A DNA stretch of 64,000 nucleotides from Halomarinibacterium sedimenti (GCF_019312585.1 NZ_JAHWDP010000002.1:248001-312000), one strand, 5' to 3'. Positions 9,275 through 18,507 are shown, counted from the stretch's first letter. Made by a program: numbers and translations. Notes: generated by a model from the letters alone, not told the origin.

Positions 9275-9641
9275 ACAATTGCTGTTTACTTTTGGGTAAG
9301 AGATGAAATGCTAATTTAAAATTTTAGTGAAAAAAATAGTAGAATTCAAATCACTAGCCTAAATGGATCGAGGAATTTTGCCCTAATTCCATTTATAGTA
9401 TTCTTTAAAAACCGAACATCGATTCATGCTGGCAAGAACTAGTTTTCGATACTTTTTAAAAATTGAAGCAGAATAATTTTGAGATTATAATAAATTGGTT
9501 TGTACCTAAAAATACAACTCCTAGTCTATTCAACGGATTATGTTATTTATTATATTTGATGTATTCAGATTCGATTTTAATCTGGGTATCCCACAAGTTG
9601 GCAATAAACAAGTGGTGGCAACTTAATTAAAGCTGTGACTA
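9275..9641. other. Intergenic region, no gene recognised
   Basis: AT-rich sequence between divergent genes. TATATTTG at 9551-9558 could be a -7 box for the downstream membrane-protein gene, but no TTG lies at the matching distance. No ORF, tRNA-like fold or repeat was recognised. Confidence 0.4.
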
Positions 9642-10271
9642 ATGAAAAAAAATTACTTCCTTGTTGCCAGTATCATTTTACTCCTTTTATCAATTATTGC
9701 TTTTTCGGACAATTTGTTAACGGACATTGGACAGGAAAGCAATAGTGATCCTAAATTTATTATTCATGGACTATTTTTTCTGGCATGGTTTGTAATCTTA
9801 GTTGTACAATCTAATTTCATAAGGAAAGGCAATTATCGAACCCATATGAATCTGGGGCTATGGGGTATGGGCATTGCCATTGGTGTTGTGTTGAGTACAT
9901 TTTATGTATTTTATGCTGAGTTTGAAGGATGGTCTGTGATGCCCGGTTTTGTGAAAGCCAATCGAATATTAACTCTTTCTTTCACAATATTTGTCTTATT
10001 AGCCTATTTAAAAAGAAAAAAACCTATTGAGCACAAGCGCCTACTTTACATTGGAACACTATATGTCTTAGGACCCATTATTGGAAGAGTGGCGGACAAG
10101 CTTGGTCCTGGGGGTGATTTAAGTTTTATAGCATTCGAATTTATTATTTGGACTGGTTTATTCATTTCGTTGTTAATTTATGATAAAGTCACATTGAAAA
10201 GAATACATGGAATTACTTGGATGGGTATTATATGGTTTTATATTGTTTGGATATTTTCCATCGTTCACTAA
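9642..10271 (+). CDS. Predicted multi-pass membrane protein, unknown
   Basis: A 209-residue, very hydrophobic protein with about six predicted helices. The first starts at residue 5 (YFLVASIILLLLSIIAF) and the last ends near the C-terminus (MGIIWFYIVWIFSIVH). Histidines lie inside or beside helices (FIIHGLFFLAWF, THMNLGLWG), as in haem-containing or reductase-like membrane proteins, but no known motif is complete. It stands alone, with long non-coding DNA upstream and a bidirectional terminator downstream. I do not recognise the family. Confidence 0.7.
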   Translation: MKKNYFLVASIILLLLSIIAFSDNLLTDIGQESNSDPKFIIHGLFFLAWFVILVVQSNFIRKGNYRTHMNLGLWGMGIAIGVVLSTFYVFYAEFEGWSVMPGFVKANRILTLSFTIFVLLAYLKRKKPIEHKRLLYIGTLYVLGPIIGRVADKLGPGGDLSFIAFEFIIWTGLFISLLIYDKVTLKRIHGITWMGIIWFYIVWIFSIVH

Positions 10272-10380
10272 TTTTAAGAAGGTACAAACTGAATATATTG
10301 CCACCTTATGAGTTTTAAGGAGACTTCAAAAATTTACCCGGAATAGTAATTTTTTAGAATAAATTTTCGAACAATAAAAT

Positions 10381-10408
10381 AAAAACCCAGCTATTAGGCT
10401 GGGTTTTT
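10381..10408. terminator. Bidirectional terminator
   Basis: AAAAACCCAGC (10381-10391) pairs perfectly with GCTGGGTTTTT (10398-10408). A and T runs on both sides let it serve the membrane-protein gene and the convergent small gene. Confidence 0.85.
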
Positions 10409-10430
10409 AATATATGGTAAAGAGGAAATA

Positions 10431-10601
10431 CTATCCTTCTAATTCTTTTCTTTTGGCTTCACGCTTTAGTTTGAAATTTTCAATTAAATACCCAGTAATC
10501 CAATAAGGGACAAAAGAGATTAGGAAAATCATTAACCAAAACCCAATGGTTAAAATGGTTAAAAAGGCTAAAAATCCGAGGTACTGATCAAATTCAAACA
10601 T
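10431..10601 (-). CDS. Small single-pass membrane protein
   Basis: A 56-residue protein with a long hydrophobic helix at about residues 8-40 and a basic tail (LKREAKRKELEG), so a positive-inside cytosolic C-terminus is likely. I use the ATG at 10601 (MFEFDQYLGFL). The frame stays open upstream, but that extension runs through the fumC promoter and start and is not protein-like. It is divergent from fumC and ends at a bidirectional terminator. Function unknown. Confidence 0.55.
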   Translation of the reverse strand: MFEFDQYLGFLAFLTILTIGFWLMIFLISFVPYWITGYLIENFKLKREAKRKELEG

Positions 10602-10695
10602 AATAGCGTGTTTTGTTGTGCAAATATAACAGCTTTTTTTCAGAAAATACAATACGAAATAGCAATTTATTAACTGCAAATAAACATTTTCAACC

Positions 10696-10726
10696 TTGAA
10701 CGAACGCCTGCGATTTCGTACCTTTG
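10696..10726 (+). promoter_or_regulatory. fumC promoter, Bacteroidota type
   Basis: TTG (10696-10698), 20 nt, TACCTTTG (10719-10726): a near-perfect match to the Bacteroidota housekeeping consensus. It lies 22 bp upstream of the ATG. Confidence 0.75.
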
Positions 10727-10748
10727 CAAAGCTTTTAAAAAGAGTATT

Positions 10749-12137
10749 ATGAACTACCGAATTGAAAAAGATACCATGGGCGAGGTGCAAGTCCCTGCCG
10801 ATAAACTTTGGGGTGCACAAACAGAGCGTTCTCGTAATAATTTTAAAATTGGAAGCCCAGCTTCTATGCCACTTGAAGTGGTGTACGGATTTGCGTATTT
10901 AAAGAAAGCCGCCGCGTATACCAACTGTGAATTAGGGGTGCTTCCTGAAGAAAAAAGAGATCTTATTTCAAAAGTTTGCGATGAGATTTTAGCAGGAAAA
11001 CATGATGACCAATTTCCATTAGTGATTTGGCAAACAGGAAGTGGCACGCAAAGTAATATGAATGTAAACGAAGTAATTGCCAATCGTGCCCACCAACTCG
11101 TTGGAAAAACTATTGGAGAGGGCGATAAAACGCTTCAACCAAATGACGATGTAAATAAATCGCAGTCGTCCAACGACACCTTTCCTACAGGAATGCATAT
11201 TGCTGCTTATAAAAAGATTGTAGAAGTAACCATACCCGGCGTGGAGCAATTGCATAAAACACTAGTGAAAAAGTCGAAAGATTTTAATAAAGTAGTAAAA
11301 ATTGGTCGCACGCATTTAATGGATGCTACCCCCTTAACCCTTGGACAGGAATTTAGTGGCTATGCTTCGCAACTCGAACACGGATTAAAAGCGTTAAAAA
11401 ATACGCTACCTCATTTATCTGAAATGGCACTGGGTGGAACGGCTGTAGGAACAGGAATTAATACACCTGAGGGATATTCGGAAAAAGTAGCAGCCTATAT
11501 TGCAGAATTTACAGGATTACCCTTTATCACTGCAGAAAATAAATTTGAAGCCTTAGCTGCACATGATGCCATTGTTGAATCTCACGGATCTTTAAAACAA
11601 TTGGCGGTTTCCTTGAATAAAATTGCTAACGACATTAGAATGCTTGCCAGTGGTCCTCGCAGCGGAATTGGAGAAATTACCATCCCGGCCAATGAGCCAG
11701 GTTCTTCCATTATGCCCGGTAAAGTAAATCCAACACAATGTGAAGCCCTAACCATGGTTTGCGCTCAAGTCATTGGAAATGATATGGCAATTGCAGTGGG
11801 TGGTATGCAAGGTCACTACGAGCTTAATGTTTTTAAACCTATGATGGCCGCTAATATTTTACAATCTGCGCAATTACTAGGAGATGCCTGTGTCTCTTTC
11901 GATGAACATTGCGCGCAAGGTATTGAACCTAACCACGAAGTCATTAAAAAGCAATTAAATAATTCCTTAATGTTGGTTACTGCCTTAAATACTAAAATTG
12001 GGTATTATAAGGCTGCAGAAATTGCTAATACAGCTCATAAAAACGGAACCACCTTGAAAGAAGAAGCTGTAAACCTTGGTTATCTCACTGCAGAGGAATT
12101 TGATGCTTGGGTAAAACCTGAAGATATGGTAGGATAA
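10749..12137 (+). CDS. fumC: Class II fumarate hydratase
   Basis: A 462-residue enzyme interconverting fumarate and malate in the TCA cycle. It is the iron-sulfur-free class II type. The superfamily signature [11 protein letters not shown] lies at residues 318-328. [20 protein letters not shown] near residue 96 and the [15 protein letters not shown] region also match. Length and start ([16 protein letters not shown]) are standard for FumC. It is monocistronic, with its own promoter and terminator. Confidence 0.97.
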   Translation: MNYRIEKDTMGEVQVPADKLWGAQTERSRNNFKIGSPASMPLEVVYGFAYLKKAAAYTNCELGVLPEEKRDLISKVCDEILAGKHDDQFPLVIWQTGSGTQSNMNVNEVIANRAHQLVGKTIGEGDKTLQPNDDVNKSQSSNDTFPTGMHIAAYKKIVEVTIPGVEQLHKTLVKKSKDFNKVVKIGRTHLMDATPLTLGQEFSGYASQLEHGLKALKNTLPHLSEMALGGTAVGTGINTPEGYSEKVAAYIAEFTGLPFITAENKFEALAAHDAIVESHGSLKQLAVSLNKIANDIRMLASGPRSGIGEITIPANEPGSSIMPGKVNPTQCEALTMVCAQVIGNDMAIAVGGMQGHYELNVFKPMMAANILQSAQLLGDACVSFDEHCAQGIEPNHEVIKKQLNNSLMLVTALNTKIGYYKAAEIANTAHKNGTTLKEEAVNLGYLTAEEFDAWVKPEDMVG

Positions 12138-12168
12138 TAGCAATAAACCTTCATTCATAAAATTGATT

Positions 12169-12195
12169 AAGCTGTCCTATGGGCAGCTTTTTTTT
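12169..12195 (+). terminator. fumC terminator
   Basis: AAGCTGTCC (12169-12177) pairs with GGGCAGCTT (12181-12189), with one G-T pair and a TAT loop, followed by a T run. Confidence 0.8.
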
Positions 12196-12285
12196 GTACG
12201 AAAATCCCGATAAAGTGCAAAAAAATTAGATTAAATGTAATTTTTAATTATATTGGTAGTCCCAAATAGATTAAACCTACTTATT

Positions 12286-13593
12286 ATGAGGACAGTAATT
12301 TTACTTCTTTTAATGGTCTTATCGACGGCTACATTTGCCAAAAATAAGACCTATAAAGCCCAAATTAAGGCAAACAGCATTTCGCTTCAAAGCCTTGAAA
12401 ATACAGTGCTTTACAAGCAATCAGGTGCCGAATTTAACGGCCCAAATACAGTGATGAATCCTTCCTATTTTATTACACCTGTAGATGCATCGTTGTATTA
12501 CAATGGGAGTTTTTTGTTTTCTGATCATTTTTTCAATAATGAAGAATTTTCCTACAAAAAAAATACTTCTGGAGGCGGATCATCCTTCATTATTTTTGAT
12601 GACCAAACGGTAATTCAGGAAAAAGCGTCCACAGACATTGTTACCATATTTAATCAAGGGCTATTTTACGGCTTTGTGGCCACCCTTATGTTATTAAACT
12701 TGGTTTGCTTTTTCTTATTCGATGAAAAAACTTTCCTCTTTTATTCCTTTACAATCACAGGAACAGCGTTATTATTGTTCTTTAGTGATGGTCTGGTCAG
12801 TTTATTGAATTGGGAAGTAAAAGAGGTAATTCCTACCCTACAATCATTACTTTTGTTTATTGCTGTTGCGTGCAGTGCTATTTTTGCTTCTCGCTATTTA
12901 AATTTAAAAGAGTTTATGCCTAGAATGAAATGGGTAACACTTCCTTTGTTTTGTATTGCTTCTGTGGCAGTAGCCTTTAGTGCTATAACTCAAAAGGAAA
13001 TATTTGCAACCATTGCAAATGTGGCTTTATTTGCTACTCTCTTTTCCTATTTTAATGCAGGAGTGTATTTATTTAGCCGAAAGAATTATGCAAAATTCTA
13101 CGTGATTGCATCCTTTATTCCGCTATTGTTTTGCTTTGATTTCTTTGTTCTAAATCCTATAGGGATAGAATTTTTGTCTACGCAAACCTTCCATATAAAG
13201 GCAGCAGTAATTACAGAAATGCTGATTCTAACCTATGCTAATATGTTTAGAATGCAGGCTATTAAGGAGGAAAACGCATTGCGACAAGTTGAAATGAGAA
13301 TCTTCTTAAAACGACAAGAAGTTTTGAATACCCGCCAAAAAGCCGAAAAATTGGTAGAAGATGTCTATCTAGAAAACCTAATCATGCATTACGACTTAGA
13401 TGGTTTTGAAATAAAGCTATTGCAGTACATCTCAGAAGGAAAAGACAATGCAAAAATTGCTAGAAAACTAAATACTACGGAAGCTGATATCGAGGATATG
13501 ACGAAAGAGTTGTATGAAAAACTAGAAATAGGAGAACAAATTCAACAAGACTATAGAATGGTTGAACAGCAACCAGACTATATTTATAATTAG
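12286..13593 (+). CDS. 7TM sensor-like protein with C-terminal LuxR-like HTH
   Basis: A 435-residue protein started at the ATG at 12286, which opens with a signal peptide (MRTVILLLLMVLSTATFA). A short periplasmic region of about 100 residues precedes seven hydrophobic helices at about residues 120-325 (7TMR-DISM-like; FYGFVATLMLLNLVCFFLF). A cytosolic coiled coil follows (MRIFLKRQEVLNTRQKAEKL). The C-terminus carries a degenerate LuxR-like helix-turn-helix (LLQYISEGKDNAKIARKLNT). There is no kinase or cyclase domain. It could be a membrane-anchored transcription factor. An alternative start at 12253 would spoil the signal peptide. Confidence 0.75.
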   Translation: MRTVILLLLMVLSTATFAKNKTYKAQIKANSISLQSLENTVLYKQSGAEFNGPNTVMNPSYFITPVDASLYYNGSFLFSDHFFNNEEFSYKKNTSGGGSSFIIFDDQTVIQEKASTDIVTIFNQGLFYGFVATLMLLNLVCFFLFDEKTFLFYSFTITGTALLLFFSDGLVSLLNWEVKEVIPTLQSLLLFIAVACSAIFASRYLNLKEFMPRMKWVTLPLFCIASVAVAFSAITQKEIFATIANVALFATLFSYFNAGVYLFSRKNYAKFYVIASFIPLLFCFDFFVLNPIGIEFLSTQTFHIKAAVITEMLILTYANMFRMQAIKEENALRQVEMRIFLKRQEVLNTRQKAEKLVEDVYLENLIMHYDLDGFEIKLLQYISEGKDNAKIARKLNTTEADIEDMTKELYEKLEIGEQIQQDYRMVEQQPDYIYN

Positions 13594-13614
13594 AGGTTAA
13601 TTAGATAATTGTTT

Positions 13615-13646
13615 AAAAGGGATAAGATTAAAAACTTATCCCTTTT
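13615..13646. terminator. Bidirectional terminator overlapping the ccsBA stop
   Basis: AAAAGGGATAAG (13615-13626) pairs with CTTATCCCTTTT (13635-13646). The right arm contains the last codons and stop of the convergent minus-strand gene. Confidence 0.8.
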
Positions 13647-16600
13647 TTACATAGTACTTTTTATAACTGAAGTAGGATACAACACTCAATAACACAAAGA
13701 AGGTTATTAAATAATACACAAAATTAGGAGTTACGGGAACATCACCGCTAGCATACGAATGTAGTCCTGTAAGATAGAAGTTTACTCCAAAATAGGTCAT
13801 CATTATGCTTGCATAAGCAAAAATAGCAAAGACATTAAAAATCCATCTCCCACGTAATCCTGGAACTAACCTTGCATGAATCACAAAGGCATAAATCATA
13901 ATACTTATCAGCGCCCACGTTTCTTTTGGATCCCATCCCCAATAACGCCCCCAGCTTTCATTTGCCCACTGGCCTCCTAAGAAATTACCAATAGTGAGCA
14001 TTACTAAACCAACCGTTAATGACATTTCTGTAATGGTGGTAATTTCTTTGATATTTAAATCCATTTTAAGCTTGTTCTTCTTTGTTGTCATTAACATGAG
14101 TAACAATGCAACAGCTCCTAAAATCATTCCGAGTGTGAAGGGACCATAACTAGCTACAATCACAGCAACGTGTATCATAAGCCAATAACTATCCAAGACG
14201 GGCTGTAAATTGGCAATGGCAGGGTCTACCCAGCTTAAATGCGCCACCCATAGCAACATAGAAGCTACAAAGGCAGTTGCTGCCACAGTTAAATCGCTCT
14301 TCCTACCAAAGGCAAGCCCAAAGAACACAGTTGCCCAACTTACATAAATAATACTTTCATAGGCATCACTCCAAGGGGCATGGCCACTAATATACCATCG
14401 TGCCACCAACCCGAAAGTCATTAAGATGAACAACGCCCAAATTGAAATTTTACAAAGCTTTATCAGCCATTTAAAGATTTTCCTTTCTTTAAATATTTGA
14501 AAAATAATAAAAATGAACATAAAGGCTCCAAACATGATATAATAATGGTAAAGCCTATTAAAAAGGTCTACTTTATTATAAAGAATTTCTGTATTAACCT
14601 TCTTTTCTGAAAGTAATACTTCACTCCCATAGCGTTTCTGGAAACCTGTTATACTTTCTAAAAACTCTTCTGCCCTACTATAATCACCCGTTTTTCTTGC
14701 ATTGCGAAGACTATCGAAATACAACGGAAGAATATTCTTTGCATACAGCGAGTCCATTCCTTTAAATTGTGCTTGTTCCAATTCTGGATATGAAAGCCAT
14801 TTGTTATTAGAATCGCCTGGTATTGGGAATATTTTCAAAATACCACCGCCCAATGCTTCATTCAGCAAATAGGACTTTTCGTAAAGTTTAATGAAATCCT
14901 TTTCAAACTGATTAGGGTTTACTTTCGATGAAGCTTCTTGAATATAGGGATCAATTTTATTATTTCCTCTTTCGTCAAATAGATCAAGTAAGGAAATACT
15001 TTTAGCATCCTTGGGCACGCCCAAAATCTTTTTAATACTGTCGTTTCTCCAGTCTAACTTAATAATGGGAATCCCGTACCAATAAGTTGGGAATTCGGTC
15101 ATCGAAAGAAATGTTTGATCTGGATTTAAGCCTTCAAAAGAGTTTTTACCGCTTACTTTTCGAAGTAGTTCACTGGCAAAGGTATTTATGGGCTTCATTC
15201 TACCATTATCCTGAATGACTAAACGTCCAAATTTAGCAGCATGGGCTTCAGAAACAATATTCGCTTTTATGACGGAATCTGCTTCCGCTTTTTGAAGCAA
15301 ATGTTGACCCGAATCTTGCGATAAACCAGTCAAAGAAATTAGCATCACCAAAATCGTGGTTAGCTTTGCTTTCTTCTTTTTTATCTTATTCAACATTTTT
15401 TCTAAATCGTTGAATCGGGTATTAGGTGCAAATAAAATAGCCATCAACCCGATGTAGAGTAGAAAATAACCTATATACGTTATCCAAGTACCCCACCAAT
15501 CGTGATTTACCGAAAGTACTGTTCCTTTTTCATCAGGATCAAAAGAGGCTTGAAAGAAGCGATAGCCTTGATGGTCTAGCACGTGATTCATATAAATCTC
15601 ATAATCGAAGAAATCTGTTTCAGAATTATTTACCGTAATCTTACTTTTAAAGGAAGCATAGGCTTTTTCGGTACCAGGATATTTATCAGCAATAAAATCG
15701 TTTAACGTAATACTGAAAGGCAACTTATAAGCCTTGGAGCCATAGGCAAGACTTACTTTAAGTCCGCCCACCTCCGTGGTAACAGGTTCTGGAGCTAATC
15801 CTTTTCCACCCAGCAAATTTACCGTCTTGGTTTCATTGTTGGAGCTTACTTCTAAAATAAGGGCATCTGTTCCTGTTTTGTCCGCTTTATCTGCTTTTAC
15901 GATTCCGTAGTTTCCTTTAGTAACAGGTTCTGGAAATACAAAAGCGGTCCCTGCTATTTGATATAATGAGCGTAATTGTAATTCTTGAACGCTGTCGGCT
16001 AAAACCTCACCTTGTAATTGGTCTGCCATACGCATAAATGTCCCTTCAAAAGGGCTTTCGATGGTATAAGTGCTATCTGTAGTTGTTATATTAATAGCGC
16101 CCGAAGTATCATTATTAACAGCAAAAAGTAAATTATGAATATTGGCAACCTCCCCTACTTTTAACCAGTGTTCGTGGCGATTTCCATCTCCCGCTTCTAC
16201 AATTTTGAAATATTCATCACCTTCTTCAGAAGGAATTAAATCCTCCTTCGCATTTTCTATAAACTCTTTAAATTGTATGGTGACGGGCTGCTTATTATAG
16301 TCGGTATTAATGCTAAAATTATTATCCAATCTCTCTGAAAGTCGCAGTAATTTTGGGTCCAAAAATCGACGCATCTGTACACCGTCAACCTTATAATCCC
16401 CATCGATATAGGTTGTGAGGTAGGTATTTTCAGAAAGGAATGTGCTTTCGGTGGCGCCTTCTCGAATGTGCATGACTCCTTCGTACCCTATGTATCTTGT
16501 AACGAAGGCTCCAACGAGCACTAAAATAAAAGAAATGTGAAGTAATAAGGTGGCCCATTTTTCTTTTCGGAACAGTCGAAATCGAAACATATTCCCTAAG

Positions 16601-16794
16601 AAATTGATTACAAAGAAAACCATGATTGCCTCAAACCACCACGCATTAAAAATCATTTCACGGGCATAAGGAGAGGGTGGACGTTCGTACCCTTGATCCA
16701 TAAAAGTTCCCACTGCCATAGCAGTTGCAAAAACGATAAATAAAATAGCGGTAAGTCTTGTAGAGAAAAGGATTGCGGCAAGTTTCTTTTGCAT
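13636..16794 (-). CDS. ccsA: CcsBA-type cytochrome c biogenesis protein (ResB-CcsA fusion)
   Basis: A 1052-residue fusion that exports haem and attaches it to apocytochrome c at the outer face of the inner membrane (system II). Residues 1-490 are the ResB/Ccs1 part, with N-terminal helices and a large periplasmic domain. A soluble segment with a possible second signal-like helix follows. The CcsA part occupies about residues 740-1052, with the haem-handling WWD motif WGRYWGWDPKETWAL near residue 945. The start is the ATG at 16794 (MQKKLAAILFSTRL). An upstream in-frame TTG at 16812 lies inside the -7 promoter box, so it is unlikely. Confidence 0.93.
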   Translation of the reverse strand: MQKKLAAILFSTRLTAILFIVFATAMAVGTFMDQGYERPPSPYAREMIFNAWWFEAIMVFFVINFLGNMFRFRLFRKEKWATLLLHISFILVLVGAFVTRYIGYEGVMHIREGATESTFLSENTYLTTYIDGDYKVDGVQMRRFLDPKLLRLSERLDNNFSINTDYNKQPVTIQFKEFIENAKEDLIPSEEGDEYFKIVEAGDGNRHEHWLKVGEVANIHNLLFAVNNDTSGAINITTTDSTYTIESPFEGTFMRMADQLQGEVLADSVQELQLRSLYQIAGTAFVFPEPVTKGNYGIVKADKADKTGTDALILEVSSNNETKTVNLLGGKGLAPEPVTTEVGGLKVSLAYGSKAYKLPFSITLNDFIADKYPGTEKAYASFKSKITVNNSETDFFDYEIYMNHVLDHQGYRFFQASFDPDEKGTVLSVNHDWWGTWITYIGYFLLYIGLMAILFAPNTRFNDLEKMLNKIKKKKAKLTTILVMLISLTGLSQDSGQHLLQKAEADSVIKANIVSEAHAAKFGRLVIQDNGRMKPINTFASELLRKVSGKNSFEGLNPDQTFLSMTEFPTYWYGIPIIKLDWRNDSIKKILGVPKDAKSISLLDLFDERGNNKIDPYIQEASSKVNPNQFEKDFIKLYEKSYLLNEALGGGILKIFPIPGDSNNKWLSYPELEQAQFKGMDSLYAKNILPLYFDSLRNARKTGDYSRAEEFLESITGFQKRYGSEVLLSEKKVNTEILYNKVDLFNRLYHYYIMFGAFMFIFIIFQIFKERKIFKWLIKLCKISIWALFILMTFGLVARWYISGHAPWSDAYESIIYVSWATVFFGLAFGRKSDLTVAATAFVASMLLWVAHLSWVDPAIANLQPVLDSYWLMIHVAVIVASYGPFTLGMILGAVALLLMLMTTKKNKLKMDLNIKEITTITEMSLTVGLVMLTIGNFLGGQWANESWGRYWGWDPKETWALISIMIYAFVIHARLVPGLRGRWIFNVFAIFAYASIMMTYFGVNFYLTGLHSYASGDVPVTPNFVYYLITFFVLLSVVSYFSYKKYYVKKG

Positions 16795-16809
16795 GCGAAA
16801 AATTTTGTG

Positions 16810-16817
16810 CAAAGGTA
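16810..16817 (-). promoter_or_regulatory. Candidate -7 box for ccsBA, very short leader
   Basis: The minus strand reads TACCTTTG, 15 bp upstream of the ATG at 16794. Transcription would start only a few bases before the start codon. No TTG was seen at -33. Confidence 0.45.
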
Positions 16818-16864
16818 GTTAAATAGTGAAAAAAAGCGGGTTAAAATTTGTTAATTGATTGATT

Positions 16865-17269
16865 TTAATTTGAGGTTTTGTTCCTAGCTTCAAATATTTT
16901 TAAATGGATAAAGGTGCTCATATTTCGTGCTCGATTTTTTGCTCTTTGCGCTACTTCCCCTTCAAAAAGGGCATCGACTGTTTCATACCATAAGTTTAGC
17001 CAAATGCCAAAGTGTTTCGCTTCAATTGTTCCATGGTGAAACTTGTCAACTTCTACATGTTTTAAAAGTGGATTTCCAAGGTATTTTTTTCTAAAAAAGA
17101 GATTTCCTTCCCAAAAATCAGTAAGTTTTTCAAAGTGCTCTTCCCAATCTTGAATCATGGGGTTAAAAATGGGGCCTAACAATTCGTCCTTTCTTACTTT
17201 TGAATAGAAAGTGGTAACTAATAGGTGCACATCTTCTCTTGTTTGTATATCTTGTTTAACCACCTTCAT
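16865..17269 (-). CDS. Group III truncated haemoglobin
   Basis: A 134-residue globin of the truncated haemoglobin group III family, which binds haem and handles O2 or NO. The family core is visible in FYSKVRKDELLGPIFN (residues 21-36) and HFEKLTDFWEGNLFF (45-59). The proximal histidine is probably H86 in EAKHFGIWLNLWYETVD. It starts 6 bp after the stop of the MarR-type regulator and is probably the second gene of that operon. A role in nitrosative or low-oxygen stress is inferred from context. Confidence 0.9.
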   Translation of the reverse strand: MKVVKQDIQTREDVHLLVTTFYSKVRKDELLGPIFNPMIQDWEEHFEKLTDFWEGNLFFRKKYLGNPLLKHVEVDKFHHGTIEAKHFGIWLNLWYETVDALFEGEVAQRAKNRARNMSTFIHLKIFEARNKTSN

Positions 17270-17275
17270 TCAATT

Positions 17276-17881
17276 TTATTTGCTTTCAACAAACTCTGGA
17301 CAATCTATTCTAATATCTTGAGGTAATAACGCCTTACCAAGAAGGTTACAGAAATCGCTGTCTTCATTCTTATCGTAAAAACTACACCCATAACAGGTGC
17401 GTTGTATGGTTAGGATTCCACTTTGGTTGAGTTTATAAATTAGCTCACTTAATGTGCCAAATAAACTTTCTAGTGTATCTTGACTAAATCCTTTAAGATG
17501 TGTTTTTAAAGGGTTTGCAAAATCACTTACCTCAGATACCAATTCTTTACCCGATGGAGACAAAAAAATACTAAAACTACGACTATCTGCAGAAGAGAAA
17601 TCCTTTTCAACAATTCCTTTATGTTCCAGCACCTTAATTGCATCGCTAATAGTAGGTTTTGTGACGTTAAATTCTTTGGCTAGATGACTCACGTTACAAA
17701 GTTCTTGCTTGTGAAATGCAATAAAAATTAATAATTGAATTTGAATAGGACTTAATCCAACCCTCTTGGCTTTTTCCCAAAGCAAAATCTTAAATACTCC
17801 CGAAACACGTTCTAACCCTACAACTATTTTACTAGAAAGGTCAAACTCTTGCTCTTTTGGATTAAAGGTATTATGCTCCAT
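17276..17881 (-). CDS. MarR-family regulator with C-terminal four-cysteine motif
   Basis: A 201-residue regulator. Residues 35-120 form a MarR-type winged helix (recognition region HLAKEFNVTKPTISDAIKVL, 67-86). The C-terminal about 40 residues contain C163-x2-C166-x11-C178-x15-C194 (TCYGCSFYD, DFCNLLGK, IDCPEF). That spacing suits a bound metal or iron-sulfur cluster, so redox, NO or metal sensing is plausible but inferred. It is the first gene of an operon with the truncated haemoglobin. Palindromic elements in its upstream gap suggest autoregulation. Confidence 0.85.
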   Translation of the reverse strand: MEHNTFNPKEQEFDLSSKIVVGLERVSGVFKILLWEKAKRVGLSPIQIQLLIFIAFHKQELCNVSHLAKEFNVTKPTISDAIKVLEHKGIVEKDFSSADSRSFSIFLSPSGKELVSEVSDFANPLKTHLKGFSQDTLESLFGTLSELIYKLNQSGILTIQRTCYGCSFYDKNEDSDFCNLLGKALLPQDIRIDCPEFVESK

Positions 17882-17887
17882 AAAAAA

Positions 17888-17928
17888 CCTACCACGGATT
17901 ACTTGGTAGGCAAAGTTAGTAATCCTAA
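17888..17928 (-). promoter_or_regulatory. Operator-like inverted repeats upstream of the MarR gene
   Basis: Two elements fill the 52-bp gap before the regulator. The first is CCTACCA (17888-17894) with TGGTAGG (17904-17910). The second, TTAGTAATCCTAA (17916-17928), keeps one TCCTAA half-site and the outer TTAG of the TTAGGA-n-TCCTAA motif seen upstream of the neighbouring genes. An autoregulatory operator is inferred. Confidence 0.5.
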
Positions 17929-17933
17929 TTAAA

Positions 17934-18197
17934 TTAATTACAGTTTTCCATTTCTATTATAAAGTACCCATTTTTCTGAATTTGTTCCATTATTTCGTGG
18001 GTAGCTTGCTCTAAATGACAAAATTTACACTCGTTGGTCGTTATGGTAGACGATGAAATTTGCTTACGCTTAAGATACTTTTTTCCAAACTGAAAAATAA
18101 CATCTTTATCTAGTAAGTCACTAGGGACAAGAATGTCAAAATGCATAATTTTACCATCGTCCCTTGCAACATAGGTGTCCCAAACTGATAGATTCAT
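17934..18197 (-). CDS. DUF2024 family protein
   Basis: An 87-residue soluble protein that I recognise as DUF2024 from MNLSVWDTYVARDDGKIMHF and the following DILVPSDLLDKDVIFQFGKK. A Cys-x2-Cys-His motif lies in TNECKFCHLEQA near residue 58, followed by another histidine, so metal binding is possible. The molecular function is unknown. A perfect TTAGGAGTCCTAA palindrome lies 48 bp upstream of its ATG, and the gene precedes the MarR-haemoglobin pair. A shared stress regulon is a reasonable inference. Confidence 0.82.
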   Translation of the reverse strand: MNLSVWDTYVARDDGKIMHFDILVPSDLLDKDVIFQFGKKYLKRKQISSSTITTNECKFCHLEQATHEIMEQIQKNGYFIIEMENCN

Positions 18198-18220
18198 AAT
18201 TCTATTCTTTTAGGTTGATA

Positions 18221-18262
18221 AAATGTTAGGACTTCAATAACAATTTAGGAGTCCTAACATTT
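18221..18262 (-). promoter_or_regulatory. Palindromic operator pair upstream of DUF2024
   Basis: TTAGGAGTCCTAA (18245-18257) is a perfect palindrome around one base. A second partial site, TTAGGACTTC, lies at 18226-18235. Together they also form a 13-bp inverted repeat (18221-18233 with 18250-18262). This could be a cooperative operator or a hairpin ending the upstream gene; no T run follows, which favours an operator. Confidence 0.55.
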
Positions 18263-18273
18263 CAAATTAAAAA

Positions 18274-18507
18274 TTATCCTTTTACATCTGCCATGGAAGC
18301 ACCGTAGTTAATATGTAAGGTGTTGCCATTTGGGGTCACTAGTGCTGGGACGGACTTAACTCCTGCTTTTTCTGCTTCAGAAATTCGGGATCTATCTTCC
18401 CCAATGTTTACTACTTCCACATTATTGGCACCAACCAAACCAATTATGTCGTGCTCTGCGCTAACACATACGGGGCATCCTGCGTGATAAAAAATTGATT
18501 TTTTCAT
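18274..18507 (-). CDS. Small thioredoxin/glutaredoxin-like protein (CPVC)
   Basis: A 77-residue thioredoxin-fold protein with the active site C11-P-V-C14 after the first strand (KSIFYHAGCPVC) and the cis-proline motif VKSVPALV near residue 52. There is no signal peptide, so it is cytosolic. The CxxC at the N-terminal end of the helix suggests a small glutaredoxin-like thiol reductase. Its promoter region carries AGTAAGGATTCCTAACT, the same palindrome class found before DUF2024, so the genes are probably co-regulated. The substrate is unknown. Confidence 0.82.
   Translation of the reverse strand: MKKSIFYHAGCPVCVSAEHDIIGLVGANNVEVVNIGEDRSRISEAEKAGVKSVPALVTPNGNTLHINYGASMADVKG

Noticed and set aside
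10602-10820. Upstream extension of the small membrane-protein gene into the fumC start region
   Set aside because: It runs antisense through the fumC promoter and first codons and is rich in unlikely residues; the ATG at 10601 gives a compact membrane protein.
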